Source of the DNA: CAYMGQ01 sp964390055
GTDB taxonomy: Bacteria; Bacillota; Clostridia; Peptostreptococcales; Natronincolaceae
NCBI GenBank assembly: GCA_964390055.1
Contig: CAYMGQ010000002.1
Span: 62,001 to 126,000 of the forward strand
Direction: 5' to 3'
Length of the DNA stretch: 64,000 bases
The first letter of the stretch is position 1. Every line of letters starts with the position of its first letter. The notes under the pieces were generated by a model. It was not told where the DNA came from, did not search any database, and was given only the letters and a program-made list of their open reading frames with translations. Shown one piece after another: positions 52,837-62,297 of this stretch. The position numbers and the translations under genes were made by a program.

Positions 52837-54670
52837 TTTGCTCCCTCCCCTCTTCTGTTTGTAGATTTTGTAGCTCTATATTAATTTCCATCATCTGCTC
52901 ACCTAGTTTAAGCAATTGTTTTTCAACCTCTCCCTTAGTAAGATTTTCCTCTTTTAATATTTTCTTTTGCTTGTCCTTCAAACTTTCCCTTCTATTTAAA
53001 AGTTTGTAGCGTTTGGAATTTGTTTCATATTTGTCAACTACTTTATCTATATCAATTTCCTCTATATCTATGGCCAAAATTTCTCCTATTTCATTTTCTA
53101 GCTTAGCTAGGTCTGTATTTATCCCATCCATTGTCTGTTTTTTCTCTATACTAGTTAATATATATTCAAAAATTTCACGATGATCCTCCATAACAAAATG
53201 ATCTTTTTTTATTCTACTAACAATATTGGCAATCCCCTGAGTATTTGTTAGCATGTATTTAATTAGTTGTCTAGCGGCCAATATATGTCCTCTTTCCTCA
53301 CCTAGGGGAACAACTTGTATATATCTATTATCTCTCCTAGCATTGGAACTATACTTTCCAGCGGTAGGTCTGTATTCTTTCTTGCCTCCATATATCTCTC
53401 TCATAATTGCAGATTTAGACAGTCCATATTTTCTTTCTATCTGCTTAATATATGCTTCCTGTTCTACTGGGCTAGCAATATCCTTTACTATATTAACTAT
53501 CTCTCTAGCAAAATTTATTTGGTCATCTATTGTATTTGACTTGTATTTTTTCCGAGCCAAATATATTTTATAGTCAACAGCAGTCAAGGCCTCCCCTATT
53601 ATGTCCTTGAATTTTTCTTTTCCATTTTCCCTTACATAATCGTCAGGATCCTTGTCCTTGGGTAGATTTACCACCTTAATATCTTTAACAATATCATCCA
53701 GGATTCTTATGCTTCTTAGACTTGCCTTCCTTCCGGCTTGGTCCCCATCAAAGCATAAAATTATTTGGTCAAAATATCTCTTTAGCAAGTGTCCATGATC
53801 TTTTGTTAAAGATGTTCCCAGGGTGGCTACAGTATTTGTAAATCCGTATTGATATAGAACCAATACATCCATATAGCCCTCCACCAGTATTAGCTGCCTT
53901 TTCCTATTATTTCTCCTGGCAATATTAAGGCCATATAGGGTTTTACTCTTATTAAAAATTTTTGTCTCCGGAGAATTTAAGTATTTGGGCATAGATTCAT
54001 CCAATACCCTACCACCAAAACCCATGACCCTTCCCCTTATATCAAATATAGGGAACATAAGCCTATTTCTAAATCTATTATAATAGGTGTTTTTTTGCTT
54101 GCCCTTAACAATAAGCCCTGCTTGTTCTATATCCTGCTCAGTATATCCTTTACCCTTAAGATAATCCAACAAATCATCCCAGCTATTAAGAGCATAGCCT
54201 AATCCAAAAGTTTTTACAGTAGCCGGAGTAATTTGTCTTTTAAAGATATAATCAATAGCCGGATTTCTATCTCTTACTAAATTATCATAAAAATACCTAC
54301 CAGCTATTTTATTGATTTCATAGTATTTATCATTGGCATCTTGCCTTTTTCTAATCTCCTTACTAGAAGCAATCTTGTCTAAATTGATATTTACCCTATC
54401 TGCTAGTAATTTTAAAGCATCTATAAAATCAAGATTTTCAATTTTCATAATAAAACCTATTACATCCCCTCCTTCACCACAACCAAAGCATTTGAAAAAT
54501 TGTTTTTCTCTATTTACCATAAATGAAGGAGTTTTTTCATTATGAAAGGGACATAAGGCCTTATATGAAGAACCTGCGGAATCTAATTTTGTATATTGGG
54601 ATATTACCTCCACAATATCATTTTTTTCTTTTATCTCTTCTATAATTTCCTCTGGGAAAAAAAAATCCAT
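52829..54670 (-). CDS. dnaG: DNA primase DnaG
   Basis: DnaG makes RNA primers for replication. The CHC2 zinc finger (CPFHNEKTPSF and CFGCGEGGD), the TOPRIM core (LVEGYMDVLVL, LCFDGDQAG) and the helicase-binding C-terminal domain are present. At about 613 residues it is full length. ATG at 54668-54670 (MDFFFPEE) follows GGGTGAT; the frame is open to 54679. Confidence 0.98.
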   Translation of the reverse strand: MDFFFPEEIIEEIKEKNDIVEVISQYTKLDSAGSSYKALCPFHNEKTPSFMVNREKQFFKCFGCGEGGDVIGFIMKIENLDFIDALKLLADRVNINLDKIASSKEIRKRQDANDKYYEINKIAGRYFYDNLVRDRNPAIDYIFKRQITPATVKTFGLGYALNSWDDLLDYLKGKGYTEQDIEQAGLIVKGKQKNTYYNRFRNRLMFPIFDIRGRVMGFGGRVLDESMPKYLNSPETKIFNKSKTLYGLNIARRNNRKRQLILVEGYMDVLVLYQYGFTNTVATLGTSLTKDHGHLLKRYFDQIILCFDGDQAGRKASLRSIRILDDIVKDIKVVNLPKDKDPDDYVRENGKEKFKDIIGEALTAVDYKIYLARKKYKSNTIDDQINFAREIVNIVKDIASPVEQEAYIKQIERKYGLSKSAIMREIYGGKKEYRPTAGKYSSNARRDNRYIQVVPLGEERGHILAARQLIKYMLTNTQGIANIVSRIKKDHFVMEDHREIFEYILTSIEKKQTMDGINTDLAKLENEIGEILAIDIEEIDIDKVVDKYETNSKRYKLLNRRESLKDKQKKILKEENLTKGEVEKQLLKLGEQMMEINIELQNLQTEEGREQNE

Positions 54671-54867
54671 CCTTATCACCCAAATATTTTTAAATACATT
54701 TTATCCTTTCCTGCACTATAATACTTTTCTGGTAAGCCCTTCCTGTTAATAAAGGCAAAATATATATTTCACCCACAATAGTAGAATATTCGACACCCAC
54801 CGGGCTAATTCCTCTTTATATTTAATTATAGATAAATTCAAAATATTCTATTATATTGACCTTGTAG

Positions 54868-55884
54868 CTAAAAATATTTGGGGGAGGGTATAACCTTGCT
54901 TTGAAAAAGTTTAATAGCATCATTGTCAGTACATGTTGCAATAAAATCTGCCACCCCTTTATTAATCCCCTCTTGCTTACATATGTTTTTATATAGGTCC
55001 GGCAATTCCCCTGGTTTATTAGTAAAGTATTCAAAAAGAAATTCTACAATATAAGTAGCCTTCTCCTTTTCTCTAGCACATATGTTGCCATTATAGACAT
55101 TATCAAACATAAATTTTCTTAATTCCATCATAATATTATGCATGGACTCTGATTGATAAATGTTGACTTTCTTACCCTGTAATAGTGCATCAGAGGTCTG
55201 GTAGATAATATCCTGTACAAAAGAGTTTACCCTTTGACTATGGCTTACTCCCAATTGTTCCATTATACTACTAGGAATATCGGCTCTCCTTAGGATATTG
55301 GCATTGATACTGTCTTCTATATCGTGGCACAAATAGGTAATCCTATCCACCACCTTAACTAATCTCCCCTCTAGGGTAATTGGAATTCCCTTTCCGGTAT
55401 GGTTTAAAATACCATCTCTTACCTCATGGGTTAGGTTAAGGCCTCTCCCATCTGCCTCTAGCCTATCCACCACCCTCAGGCTCTGCTTATTATGTCCGAA
55501 AGTGCCAGTTATTTTTTTTAGTACCTTTTCCCCACTATGTCCAAAGCAAGTATGTCCAAGATCATGGCCTAAGGCTATTGCCTCAACTAGATCTTCATTT
55601 AATCTTAATGCCCGGGCAATTGTCCTAGATATTTGGCTAACTTCCAGTGTATGGGTTAACCTAGTGCGAAAGGTATCATTTTTTACTATAAATACTTGGG
55701 TTTTACCCTTTAGCTTCCTAAAATACTCACAATGAATAATACGATCCCTATCCCTTTGATAGGGATTTCGTATATCACACTCTTCCTCTTGCACCAATCT
55801 TCCCCTAGAATTTTTACATAATTGGGCATAGGGGGCTAGATATTTTTCTTCGCATTTATTAAAAACACCCTTACTCACACCCAT
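54868..55884 (-). CDS. dgt: dGTPase-like HD-domain nucleotidohydrolase
   Basis: The HD phosphohydrolase motif is RLTHTLEVSQI and ALGHDLGHTCFGHSGE. The family hydrolyses dNTPs to deoxynucleosides and triphosphate. Start is uncertain: ATG at 55882-55884 (MGVSKG) or TTG at 55894-55896 after AAAGGAG. It lies before dnaG, a common clostridial order, separated by about 200 bp that should carry the dnaG-rpoD promoter. Confidence 0.9.
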   Translation of the reverse strand: MGVSKGVFNKCEEKYLAPYAQLCKNSRGRLVQEEECDIRNPYQRDRDRIIHCEYFRKLKGKTQVFIVKNDTFRTRLTHTLEVSQISRTIARALRLNEDLVEAIALGHDLGHTCFGHSGEKVLKKITGTFGHNKQSLRVVDRLEADGRGLNLTHEVRDGILNHTGKGIPITLEGRLVKVVDRITYLCHDIEDSINANILRRADIPSSIMEQLGVSHSQRVNSFVQDIIYQTSDALLQGKKVNIYQSESMHNIMMELRKFMFDNVYNGNICAREKEKATYIVEFLFEYFTNKPGELPDLYKNICKQEGINKGVADFIATCTDNDAIKLFQSKVIPSPKYF

Positions 55885-55896
55885 AATATTGTACAA

Positions 55897-56173
55897 CCTT
55901 TCTACTTACTCCTTTAATATATACTACATGTTGTCAATAATACCTTTAAAATTTTTATATTTCCTTATAATCTTCATATTCTACAAATAGCTTGTTAGCA
56001 GCCAATATTTTTTATCCATTTATTTATTTTACCCATTTCCTGATTGCCTACTCAGTCCCTTTTCGAGTAAATGAAGTCAACCACTAAGCTTGGGTGCCTT
56101 AAATACATTTCGACATTTTTCTCCATTTTCCTTCCAAGATCAATTTTTATGTCATAATAAATTTGTGCATAAG
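55897..56173. other. Intergenic stretch upstream of dgt
   Basis: No certain gene. TTGACA occurs on the minus strand near 55935, but no -10 box sits at standard spacing. A 24-codon frame at 56052-56126 with GGAAGG before its ATG (MEKNVEMYLRHPSL onward) is the only possible small coding unit; I do not regard it as established. Confidence 0.35.
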
Positions 56174-56200
56174 AAAAGAGGAGCCTTGGCCCCTCTTATT
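56174..56200 (-). terminator. Terminator after the 218-residue gene
   Basis: AAGAGGGGCC pairs with GGCTCCTCTT around a two-base loop, followed by TTC and AT-rich sequence on the minus strand. Confidence 0.75.
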
Positions 56201-56218
56201 TTATTTTAAAACAGCCTT

Positions 56219-56875
56219 TTATTCTCCTGGAAAAACTATAGGACACTGGGCTGGCCTGCTAGGTCCTGCACATTGTTCTGTTAATGCCTCCCTAGGTGTG
56301 CAATAATTTGCATTTAACTCAATTGTAACAGGGGCTACCACCTGGATTCCCTGACAAATAAATGCATTAATCCCAAAACCTGTAACCTCATCCGCTTGAT
56401 TTCTATTAACAATTGCTTGGCATGCAAAGTCGGTAATCCTTACCATAAGGGATGTTCCAACAGGTGCACATAAAAACGCACTTTCAACAAATGTAAAGGA
56501 AGCTGGGTCTGTGGTAATTAAAAATTGGTTTCCTGTAGCAGGATCAACTCCACTAACCCTTAAAATTAAATATAAAATCTTTGTAAAGGTGACCCTTTGC
56601 AGGGTAACATTTTGATTTCTAATTGTAAAGACTTGGTCTTCCCTTGGACCGGTTTCAGTTACCTCAACTAAAGAATTTAGCGGTAATGGTGTGCCATTTT
56701 CATCCGTTAATATGCAGTCCACCTTTATATCTGTTGCATCTGCTGGTAGTGTAATTGGCAAGCTTCCAACAGGGACCGTAGTCGATAAAGTTGACTCTTC
56801 AATTATCCAATCATACACCTTCTCTGTATTGATACACAAATTTGCCTGGAGTTTATTGATACATTTGCCTTCCAT
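56219..56875 (-). CDS. Cysteine-containing protein, possible spore-surface protein
   Basis: The 218-residue protein starts MEGKCINKLQANLCINTEKVYDWI. It has nine cysteines spread over its length (about 5, 14, 54, 134, 152, 171, 192, 202, 211), many beta-prone Thr/Val stretches, no signal peptide and no membrane segment, and ends in a Pro-rich CPIVFPGE. The VYDWI motif and scattered Cys resemble spore coat or exosporium proteins, but I cannot name a family. A possible sigma-K-like promoter (CACA, 16 bp, CATATATTT) lies upstream near 56905. A coiled-coil gene is divergent to it. Confidence 0.6.
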   Translation of the reverse strand: MEGKCINKLQANLCINTEKVYDWIIEESTLSTTVPVGSLPITLPADATDIKVDCILTDENGTPLPLNSLVEVTETGPREDQVFTIRNQNVTLQRVTFTKILYLILRVSGVDPATGNQFLITTDPASFTFVESAFLCAPVGTSLMVRITDFACQAIVNRNQADEVTGFGINAFICQGIQVVAPVTIELNANYCTPREALTEQCAGPSRPAQCPIVFPGE

Positions 56876-57068
56876 ATATTTACCTCCCCTCGGGATGATT
56901 ATTTGCTTTCAATATAAATATATGTCCGCTTGCCTAAATCTGTGAACATCTATTGAATCTGATGGATTTAATCCAAGTAAAATATCTTTTTAAGGTTAAC
57001 ACACCAAATCAAATAGTAATCATATAATAATTCGTAAAACATATCATTTTAAAGGGGGGCTATTAAAA

Positions 57069-57746
57069 ATGAATGAACAAAATCGAAAGAAAGAAATTTT
57101 AAAATATAGGGAAGAAATAAAAAATATCCAGGAGAAAAATGAAGAGTTTGTCAAGCATATGGAGAAATTAAAAAACTTATTGGAAGAAAAGGGGGATCAA
57201 GCCACCGAGGTTAGCAAAATTGGAGAATTAACAGCCCAATATTTCAAAAAAACAGAAAATGATATAAAGGAATTAAGGGAGCAAATCCAAGAAACTAAGG
57301 ATGGTTTACAGGTAATCTATCATAAATTTTTAGAATATGAAGAACTTATGGATAAGAAAAGCCGTGATGCAAATAAGCTTATTAATTCCCATGATATAGT
57401 GGAACTAAGGGAATTAGTCCTTAAAATCTATCAACTAGTTAAAGATAAAAAAACAGTAGCCACTAATGATTTAACCTTCCAAGACCTTAAAACAATACCT
57501 GAAAGGGACAAAAACAATAAAGAAAATAATAGGACACCATCACTAGGTAGTTTCCATCCAAATACCCAGGGTGAACAAGTAAGAAGCAATTTCCAAATAG
57601 CCAAATTCAGTTCCTATTGTCAGGACAGCACTATGCCCCAGGGCTCAATGACCCTTAAAGAACCTGAAATAAAGGTGGATGATAAAGTAGATAAAAATAA
57701 AGAGGAGCCTTCAAATTTACCCTGGCCTTTTTCAAGAAAGAAATGA
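57069..57746 (+). CDS. Coiled-coil protein of unknown function
   Basis: The 225-residue protein is charged. Residues 1-125 form a long predicted coiled coil with heptads (EKNEEFVKHMEKLKNLLEEKG onward); the remaining part is low-complexity and ends PWPFSRKK. There is no signal or membrane segment. A strong AAAGGGGGG site precedes the ATG, and a 16-bp hairpin follows. It is divergent from the Cys-containing gene, which suggests, but does not show, joint regulation. Confidence 0.7.
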   Translation: MNEQNRKKEILKYREEIKNIQEKNEEFVKHMEKLKNLLEEKGDQATEVSKIGELTAQYFKKTENDIKELREQIQETKDGLQVIYHKFLEYEELMDKKSRDANKLINSHDIVELRELVLKIYQLVKDKKTVATNDLTFQDLKTIPERDKNNKENNRTPSLGSFHPNTQGEQVRSNFQIAKFSSYCQDSTMPQGSMTLKEPEIKVDDKVDKNKEEPSNLPWPFSRKK

Positions 57747-57787
57747 CAACCCTAGAATTTGATGAAAACCATGGCATGGCAAATTAT

Positions 57788-57838
57788 AATTGGGCTATCT
57801 TTCACCTAGTTAAAGGAAAGATAGCCCAATTATATATT
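57788..57838 (+). terminator. Hairpin after the coiled-coil gene
   Basis: AATTGGGCTATCTTTC pairs perfectly with its complement around a 12-base loop; the following sequence is AT-rich with only short T runs. Confidence 0.65.
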
Positions 57839-57903
57839 CTTATAGATAATTTATTATATATAATAATATAAAGTCCATAAAATTAATCCAGTATCAAAAT
57901 AAG

Positions 57904-57932
57904 GGTACAGTCAATCCTAGATCGACTGTACC
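57904..57932 (-). terminator. Terminator after ppdK
   Basis: GGTACAGTC pairs with GACTGTACC; on the minus strand CTTATTTTG follows. Confidence 0.75.
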
Positions 57933-57990
57933 TAAATTTTAATAATGAAAATTTTACACCAATACTTAACAGGCTATGGCATAGAAATAA

Positions 57991-60615
57991 CTATCGGGGT
58001 AAGCGAATTTGTGCCTGGGCTGCTGCCAGTCTTGCTACAGGTACTCGATAGGGGGAGCAAGAAACATAATCTAAACCTAATATATGGCAAAATTCTATGG
58101 AATTAGGCTCTCCTCCATGCTCTCCACAAATTCCCAATTTAATATCTGGCCGTCCCTTTCTTCCTAATTCCACGGCCATTTCCATAAGCTTACCTACCCC
58201 TTTCCTATCAATGCTCTGGAAAGGATCCTTATCTAATATATTCTTTTCTCTATATTCATTTATAAATTTCCCCGCATCATCCCTAGAATACCCAAAGGCC
58301 ATTTGGGTTAAGTCATTGGTTCCAAAGGAGAAGAATTCAGCCTCTGTTGCTATCTCATCAGCAGTAATAGCCGCCCTTGGAATTTCTATCATTGTTCCTA
58401 TTAGATACTTTAATTTAGAATTTTTCTCTTCTAAGGTTTCATCTATGGTCTTCTGAACAAGTTCCTTTATATATACTAGCTCCTTGAACTCTCCAATCAA
58501 TGGAATCATTATCTCTGGTATAACTTGTAATCCTTCACTCTCTTGAACAGAAACCGCAGCTTCGATAATTGCCCTAACTTGCATTTCATATATTTCAGGA
58601 TAGGTGACGGCTAGCCTGCATCCCCTATGCCCTAACATAGGATTAGTTTCAGTTAAATCGTTAGCCACTGCCGCCAATTGTTCAAAGGGAACCTCCATAC
58701 TCTCAGCCAATTGCCTTAAATCATCTTGTGTATGGGGTAGAAATTCATGTAATGGTGGATCTAATAACCTAATAGTTACAGGTTTATCTCCCATCGCGGC
58801 AAATATTTTTATGAAATCTTCCCTCTGCATTGGTAGCAACTCATTTAATGCCTTTCTTCTCTCCTCCTGCTTCCTAGCCAGAATCATCCTACGCATTACA
58901 AAAATTCTTGGCCCTTCAAAAAACATATGTTCAGTCCTGCATAGTCCTATTCCTTCGGCCCCAAAATCAATAGCCTGTTTTGCATCTTTTTCTGTATCGG
59001 CATTTGTCCTAATTTCTAATTCTCTTATTTCATCAGCCCATTCCATAAATTCAACAAATTTATCAGATAGCTCTGGTTCCTCAGTATCTATTTGACCCTC
59101 ATAAACTACTCCTCTAGCACCCTCTAGAGAAATATAATCTCCTTCCTTGTACTCCTTGTCCCTAGCAGTAAATGTTTTTGCAGTTTCATTAATCCTAATT
59201 TCCCCTGCACCGGCTACACAACATTTACCCATACCTCGGGCCACCACTGCTGCATGGGATGTCATCCCACCCCTTGTGGTTAGTATTCCCTCCGCAGCTA
59301 CCATACCCTCTATGTCCTCTGGTGAAGTTTCCATACGGACTAAAATAGCCCTCTCTCCCCTTTTTTTAGCCTCAACTACATCATCCGGCGAAAAATATAC
59401 TCTACCTGTAGCTGCCCCTGAGGATGCAGGTAGTCCTTCACCTATAATAACCGCCTTATCAAGTTCCTCTTCCTTAAAGGTTGGATGTAGTAATTGTTCC
59501 AATTGAAGAGGATCGATTTTCATTACTGCCTCCTCTTTAGTAAATATTCCTTCCTTATACATATCAACCGCTATATTCACTGCAGACAAAGCAGTTCTCT
59601 TACCATTACGTGTCTGTAGTATGTATAACTTTTCATTCTCGATTGTAAACTCTATATCTTGCATATCCCTATAATGTTTTTCTAATAATTGGGCAATTCC
59701 CTTAAATTCATCATATATTTCTGGCATTTTATTTCCTAAATCCTCTATGGGTCCAGGAGTTCTAATACCTGCAACAACATCTTCCCCCTGTGCATTTAGC
59801 AAGAATTCTCCAAACAACTCCTTTTCACCAGTGGATGGATTTCTAGTAAAGACTACCCCAGTTCCTGAACTATCACCCATATTACCAAATACCATAAGTT
59901 GAATGTTTACAGCAGTACCTAGACTATCTGGAATATCATGTAGTTCCCTGTAAATCTTTGCCCTTGGATTTCCCCAAGATTTAAATACTGCTTCAACTGC
60001 CATAAATAATTGTTCCCTTACATCTTGTGGAAAATCAATTTTGGCCTCTTTTTTTACCAATTCCTTATATTTGTCTACTACATCCTGTAAATCCTCAGCC
60101 TTGAGTTGAGTATCCTCAACCACATTCCTTTCAGTCTTTTTGTTTTCAAAAATATTATCAAACTTGTATTTTGCTATTTGGAGTACTACCTCTCCAAACA
60201 TCTGTATAAATCTTCTATAACTATCGTAAGCAAAGCGTGGATTGCCAGTGGCATTTGCCAAACCTTTGGTGGAGGCATCATTTAAGCCCAAATTTAAAAT
60301 CGTATCCATCATACCTGGCATGGAAATTGAGCCCCCGGAACGTACAGATACCAAAAGGGGGTCATCTATAGAACCAAGTTTTTTCCCTGTCCTATCTTGC
60401 AGCTGATTTAGATGTTTTATTATTTCTTCGTTTAGCTCATCCCATAGGGTTTTTTCCCTCTGATAATATTCATTACATGCCTCCGTGGTAATAGTAAATC
60501 CATCGGGGACTGGTAGCCCAATTCTAGTCATTTCAGCCAAATTGGCACCCTTTCCACCAAGCAGGGATTGCATATCTGCCCTTCCCTCTTGAAAGCTATA
60601 AACAAATTTTTTCAA
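57991..60615 (-). CDS. ppdK: Pyruvate, phosphate dikinase
   Basis: PPDK interconverts PEP, AMP and PPi with pyruvate, ATP and phosphate. The N-terminal nucleotide-binding domain (LLGGKGANLAEM, RSGGSISMPGMMDTILNLGLN), the central phosphohistidine domain (TTRGGMTSHAAVVARGMGKCC) and the C-terminal PEP-binding barrel with CGEHGGEP are complete in about 874 residues. TTG at 60613-60615 (start KKFVYSF) follows CGGAGGTG; the frame is open to 60624. Its regulatory protein lies directly upstream. Confidence 0.97.
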   Translation of the reverse strand: MKKFVYSFQEGRADMQSLLGGKGANLAEMTRIGLPVPDGFTITTEACNEYYQREKTLWDELNEEIIKHLNQLQDRTGKKLGSIDDPLLVSVRSGGSISMPGMMDTILNLGLNDASTKGLANATGNPRFAYDSYRRFIQMFGEVVLQIAKYKFDNIFENKKTERNVVEDTQLKAEDLQDVVDKYKELVKKEAKIDFPQDVREQLFMAVEAVFKSWGNPRAKIYRELHDIPDSLGTAVNIQLMVFGNMGDSSGTGVVFTRNPSTGEKELFGEFLLNAQGEDVVAGIRTPGPIEDLGNKMPEIYDEFKGIAQLLEKHYRDMQDIEFTIENEKLYILQTRNGKRTALSAVNIAVDMYKEGIFTKEEAVMKIDPLQLEQLLHPTFKEEELDKAVIIGEGLPASSGAATGRVYFSPDDVVEAKKRGERAILVRMETSPEDIEGMVAAEGILTTRGGMTSHAAVVARGMGKCCVAGAGEIRINETAKTFTARDKEYKEGDYISLEGARGVVYEGQIDTEEPELSDKFVEFMEWADEIRELEIRTNADTEKDAKQAIDFGAEGIGLCRTEHMFFEGPRIFVMRRMILARKQEERRKALNELLPMQREDFIKIFAAMGDKPVTIRLLDPPLHEFLPHTQDDLRQLAESMEVPFEQLAAVANDLTETNPMLGHRGCRLAVTYPEIYEMQVRAIIEAAVSVQESEGLQVIPEIMIPLIGEFKELVYIKELVQKTIDETLEEKNSKLKYLIGTMIEIPRAAITADEIATEAEFFSFGTNDLTQMAFGYSRDDAGKFINEYREKNILDKDPFQSIDRKGVGKLMEMAVELGRKGRPDIKLGICGEHGGEPNSIEFCHILGLDYVSCSPYRVPVARLAAAQAQIRLPR

Positions 60616-60664
60616 TATCAACACCTCCGTAAAATAGTTTATATATTAAAGCTCAAGGCTATAA

Positions 60665-61498
60665 CTACCTAGAGTTTGGTAAAGTACAACCTATTTCCCT
60701 CAAAATTTCTAATATAATACTACAACTTTCTTCCACTGCCTTAGACGATACATCTATTACAGGACACCTAAGCCTATTCATAATGTTATCAGCATACTCT
60801 AATTCTTCTAAAATTCTCTCTATGCTAGCATAATTTGCTTCACGTTTAAGCCCCAATGCCTTTAACCTTTCTTGCCTAATTTCGATAAGTTTTATTGGAT
60901 CAGTTGTTAAACCAATTATTTTTTTAGGAGAAACTTCGAATAATTCCATAGGAGGTTCTACCTCTGGCACCAGAGGAATATTTGCCACCTTTAAATTTTT
61001 ATGGGCCAAATACATACTCAGGGGAGTCTTTGATGTCCTTGAAATTCCAATTAAAATAATATCTGCCTTAATTAATCCTCTTGGATCCTTGCCATCATCA
61101 TATTTGACCGCAAATTCTATAGCTTCCACCTTGCGGAAATATTTTTCGTCGAGTTTCCTAATTAGGCCTACTTCCCTTCTAGGGGCCGACTGCAATATAC
61201 CTCCCAGACCTTCCACGATAGGTGACATAATATCTATACTAGGTATCTCATGCCTAGTGCTTTCTGATACGATAAATTCTTTAAGTTCCTGCAAGACCAT
61301 AGTAAAAACTATTATTGATTTCTCTCTTTTAGCCTCTTTTATCATTTCAGAAATTTGATGCTTGTCATTTATAAATGGAAATCTTCTTATCTCATAATTA
61401 TCAAATTCAAATTGACTAATTGCAGCCTTTGTAACCTGTTCTGCGGTTTCCCCAATAGAGTCTGATACCAAGTATATTAATAATTTTTCCTTATCCAT
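60665..61498 (-). CDS. ppdR: PPDK regulatory protein (kinase/pyrophosphorylase)
   Basis: The 277-residue DUF299 protein phosphorylates and dephosphorylates the PPDK active-site Thr, using ADP and Pi, turning PPDK off or on. It starts LLIYLVSDSIGETAEQVTKAA and carries the P-loop-like GISRTSKTPLSMYLAH. Lying between a CcpN-type repressor and ppdK, it completes a control unit for gluconeogenic or glycolytic PEP flow. Confidence 0.95.
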   Translation of the reverse strand: MDKEKLLIYLVSDSIGETAEQVTKAAISQFEFDNYEIRRFPFINDKHQISEMIKEAKREKSIIVFTMVLQELKEFIVSESTRHEIPSIDIMSPIVEGLGGILQSAPRREVGLIRKLDEKYFRKVEAIEFAVKYDDGKDPRGLIKADIILIGISRTSKTPLSMYLAHKNLKVANIPLVPEVEPPMELFEVSPKKIIGLTTDPIKLIEIRQERLKALGLKREANYASIERILEELEYADNIMNRLRCPVIDVSSKAVEESCSIILEILREIGCTLPNSR

Positions 61499-61508
61499 CT
61501 AATACCTC

Positions 61509-62147
61509 CTAATCCTTGCACAATTCTACAAGCAGTCTTGTGATATTACTTTTTGTCAATCTACCAACTACCTTTAATTTTTCTTCATCTTCTATGGCAA
61601 CTCTTTCTACAACAGGTAAACTATCTACCTCATGATTGACTATTTTGTTTGCAGCATCTATCACACCCTCCTCAGGAAATATTGTAGCAATATTTGGCAT
61701 TCGTGTCATAATCATTCCCACTGGTATCTGATTCATGTCTATACCACCGATGGCATTTTTAAGAAAGTCTTTCCGGGAAACCACACCGGCCAGGGCCCCC
61801 TCGGCCACCACATATATTGTCCCTATATCCTCTAAGAACATGGTTACAATTGCATTATATACAGACATATTTTCTGTCACTACAATGGGGACAGACATTA
61901 TATCCTCAACCTTTGTACCCTTTAGTCTTTGCCCTAACATATTAATCTTGGGCTTACCAGTGAAAAAATATCCCACCTTTGGCCTGGCATCCAGGACACC
62001 AGACATGGTTAGAATTGCCAAGTCAGGTCTAAGAGTTGCCCTGGTAAGATTAAGCATATCCGCAATTTCTTGACTTGTTATTGGCTCCCTCTCCTGGACA
62101 ATATCAATTATTTTATTTTGCCTACTTGAAAATTCTATAGGTATCAC
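61509..62147 (-). CDS. ccpN: CcpN-type transcriptional repressor (HTH plus CBS pair)
   Basis: The 212-residue protein has an N-terminal winged helix (SRQNKIIDIVQEREPITSQEIADMLNLTRATLRPDLAILTMSG-type sequence) and two CBS domains (about 75-205), as in Bacillus CcpN, which represses gluconeogenic genes in response to nucleotides. The frame begins with GTG at 62145-62147, which itself lies in GAGGTG; a start at ATA 62137-62139 would have better spacing. It lies 10 bp before ppdR. Confidence 0.92.
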   Translation of the reverse strand: MIPIEFSSRQNKIIDIVQEREPITSQEIADMLNLTRATLRPDLAILTMSGVLDARPKVGYFFTGKPKINMLGQRLKGTKVEDIMSVPIVVTENMSVYNAIVTMFLEDIGTIYVVAEGALAGVVSRKDFLKNAIGGIDMNQIPVGMIMTRMPNIATIFPEEGVIDAANKIVNHEVDSLPVVERVAIEDEEKLKVVGRLTKSNITRLLVELCKD

Positions 62148-62239
62148 CTCTCTATGTGTTATGCTAATTACATATGTGTTATACTATATAATATACTCTA
62201 CCATATTTTTATTCTATTTGCTAGAGAAATTTTATTTAA

Positions 62240-62282
62240 ATAAAAATAGTTGAAGATTTTAGTCTTCAACTATTTTTATTAT
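62240..62282 (-). terminator. Terminator after glyQS
   Basis: A 15-bp perfect stem (AAAAATAGTTGAAGA with its complement) is closed by a six-base loop and followed by T-rich sequence on the minus strand. Confidence 0.9.
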
Positions 62283-62297
62283 TTAAAATTTTACATA

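Noticed and set aside
54789..54795. TGTCGAA, a possible Spo0A box upstream of dnaG
   Set aside because: A single 7-mer is expected several times by chance in 64 kb and no promoter is in register.
56052..56126. 24-codon ORF with a GGAAGG site upstream of dgt
   Set aside because: Too short to judge without conservation data, with no promoter or terminator of its own.
57055..57062. CATTTTA before the coiled-coil gene as a sigma-G -10 box
   Set aside because: It would put the transcription start inside the ribosome binding site and no -35 element is present.
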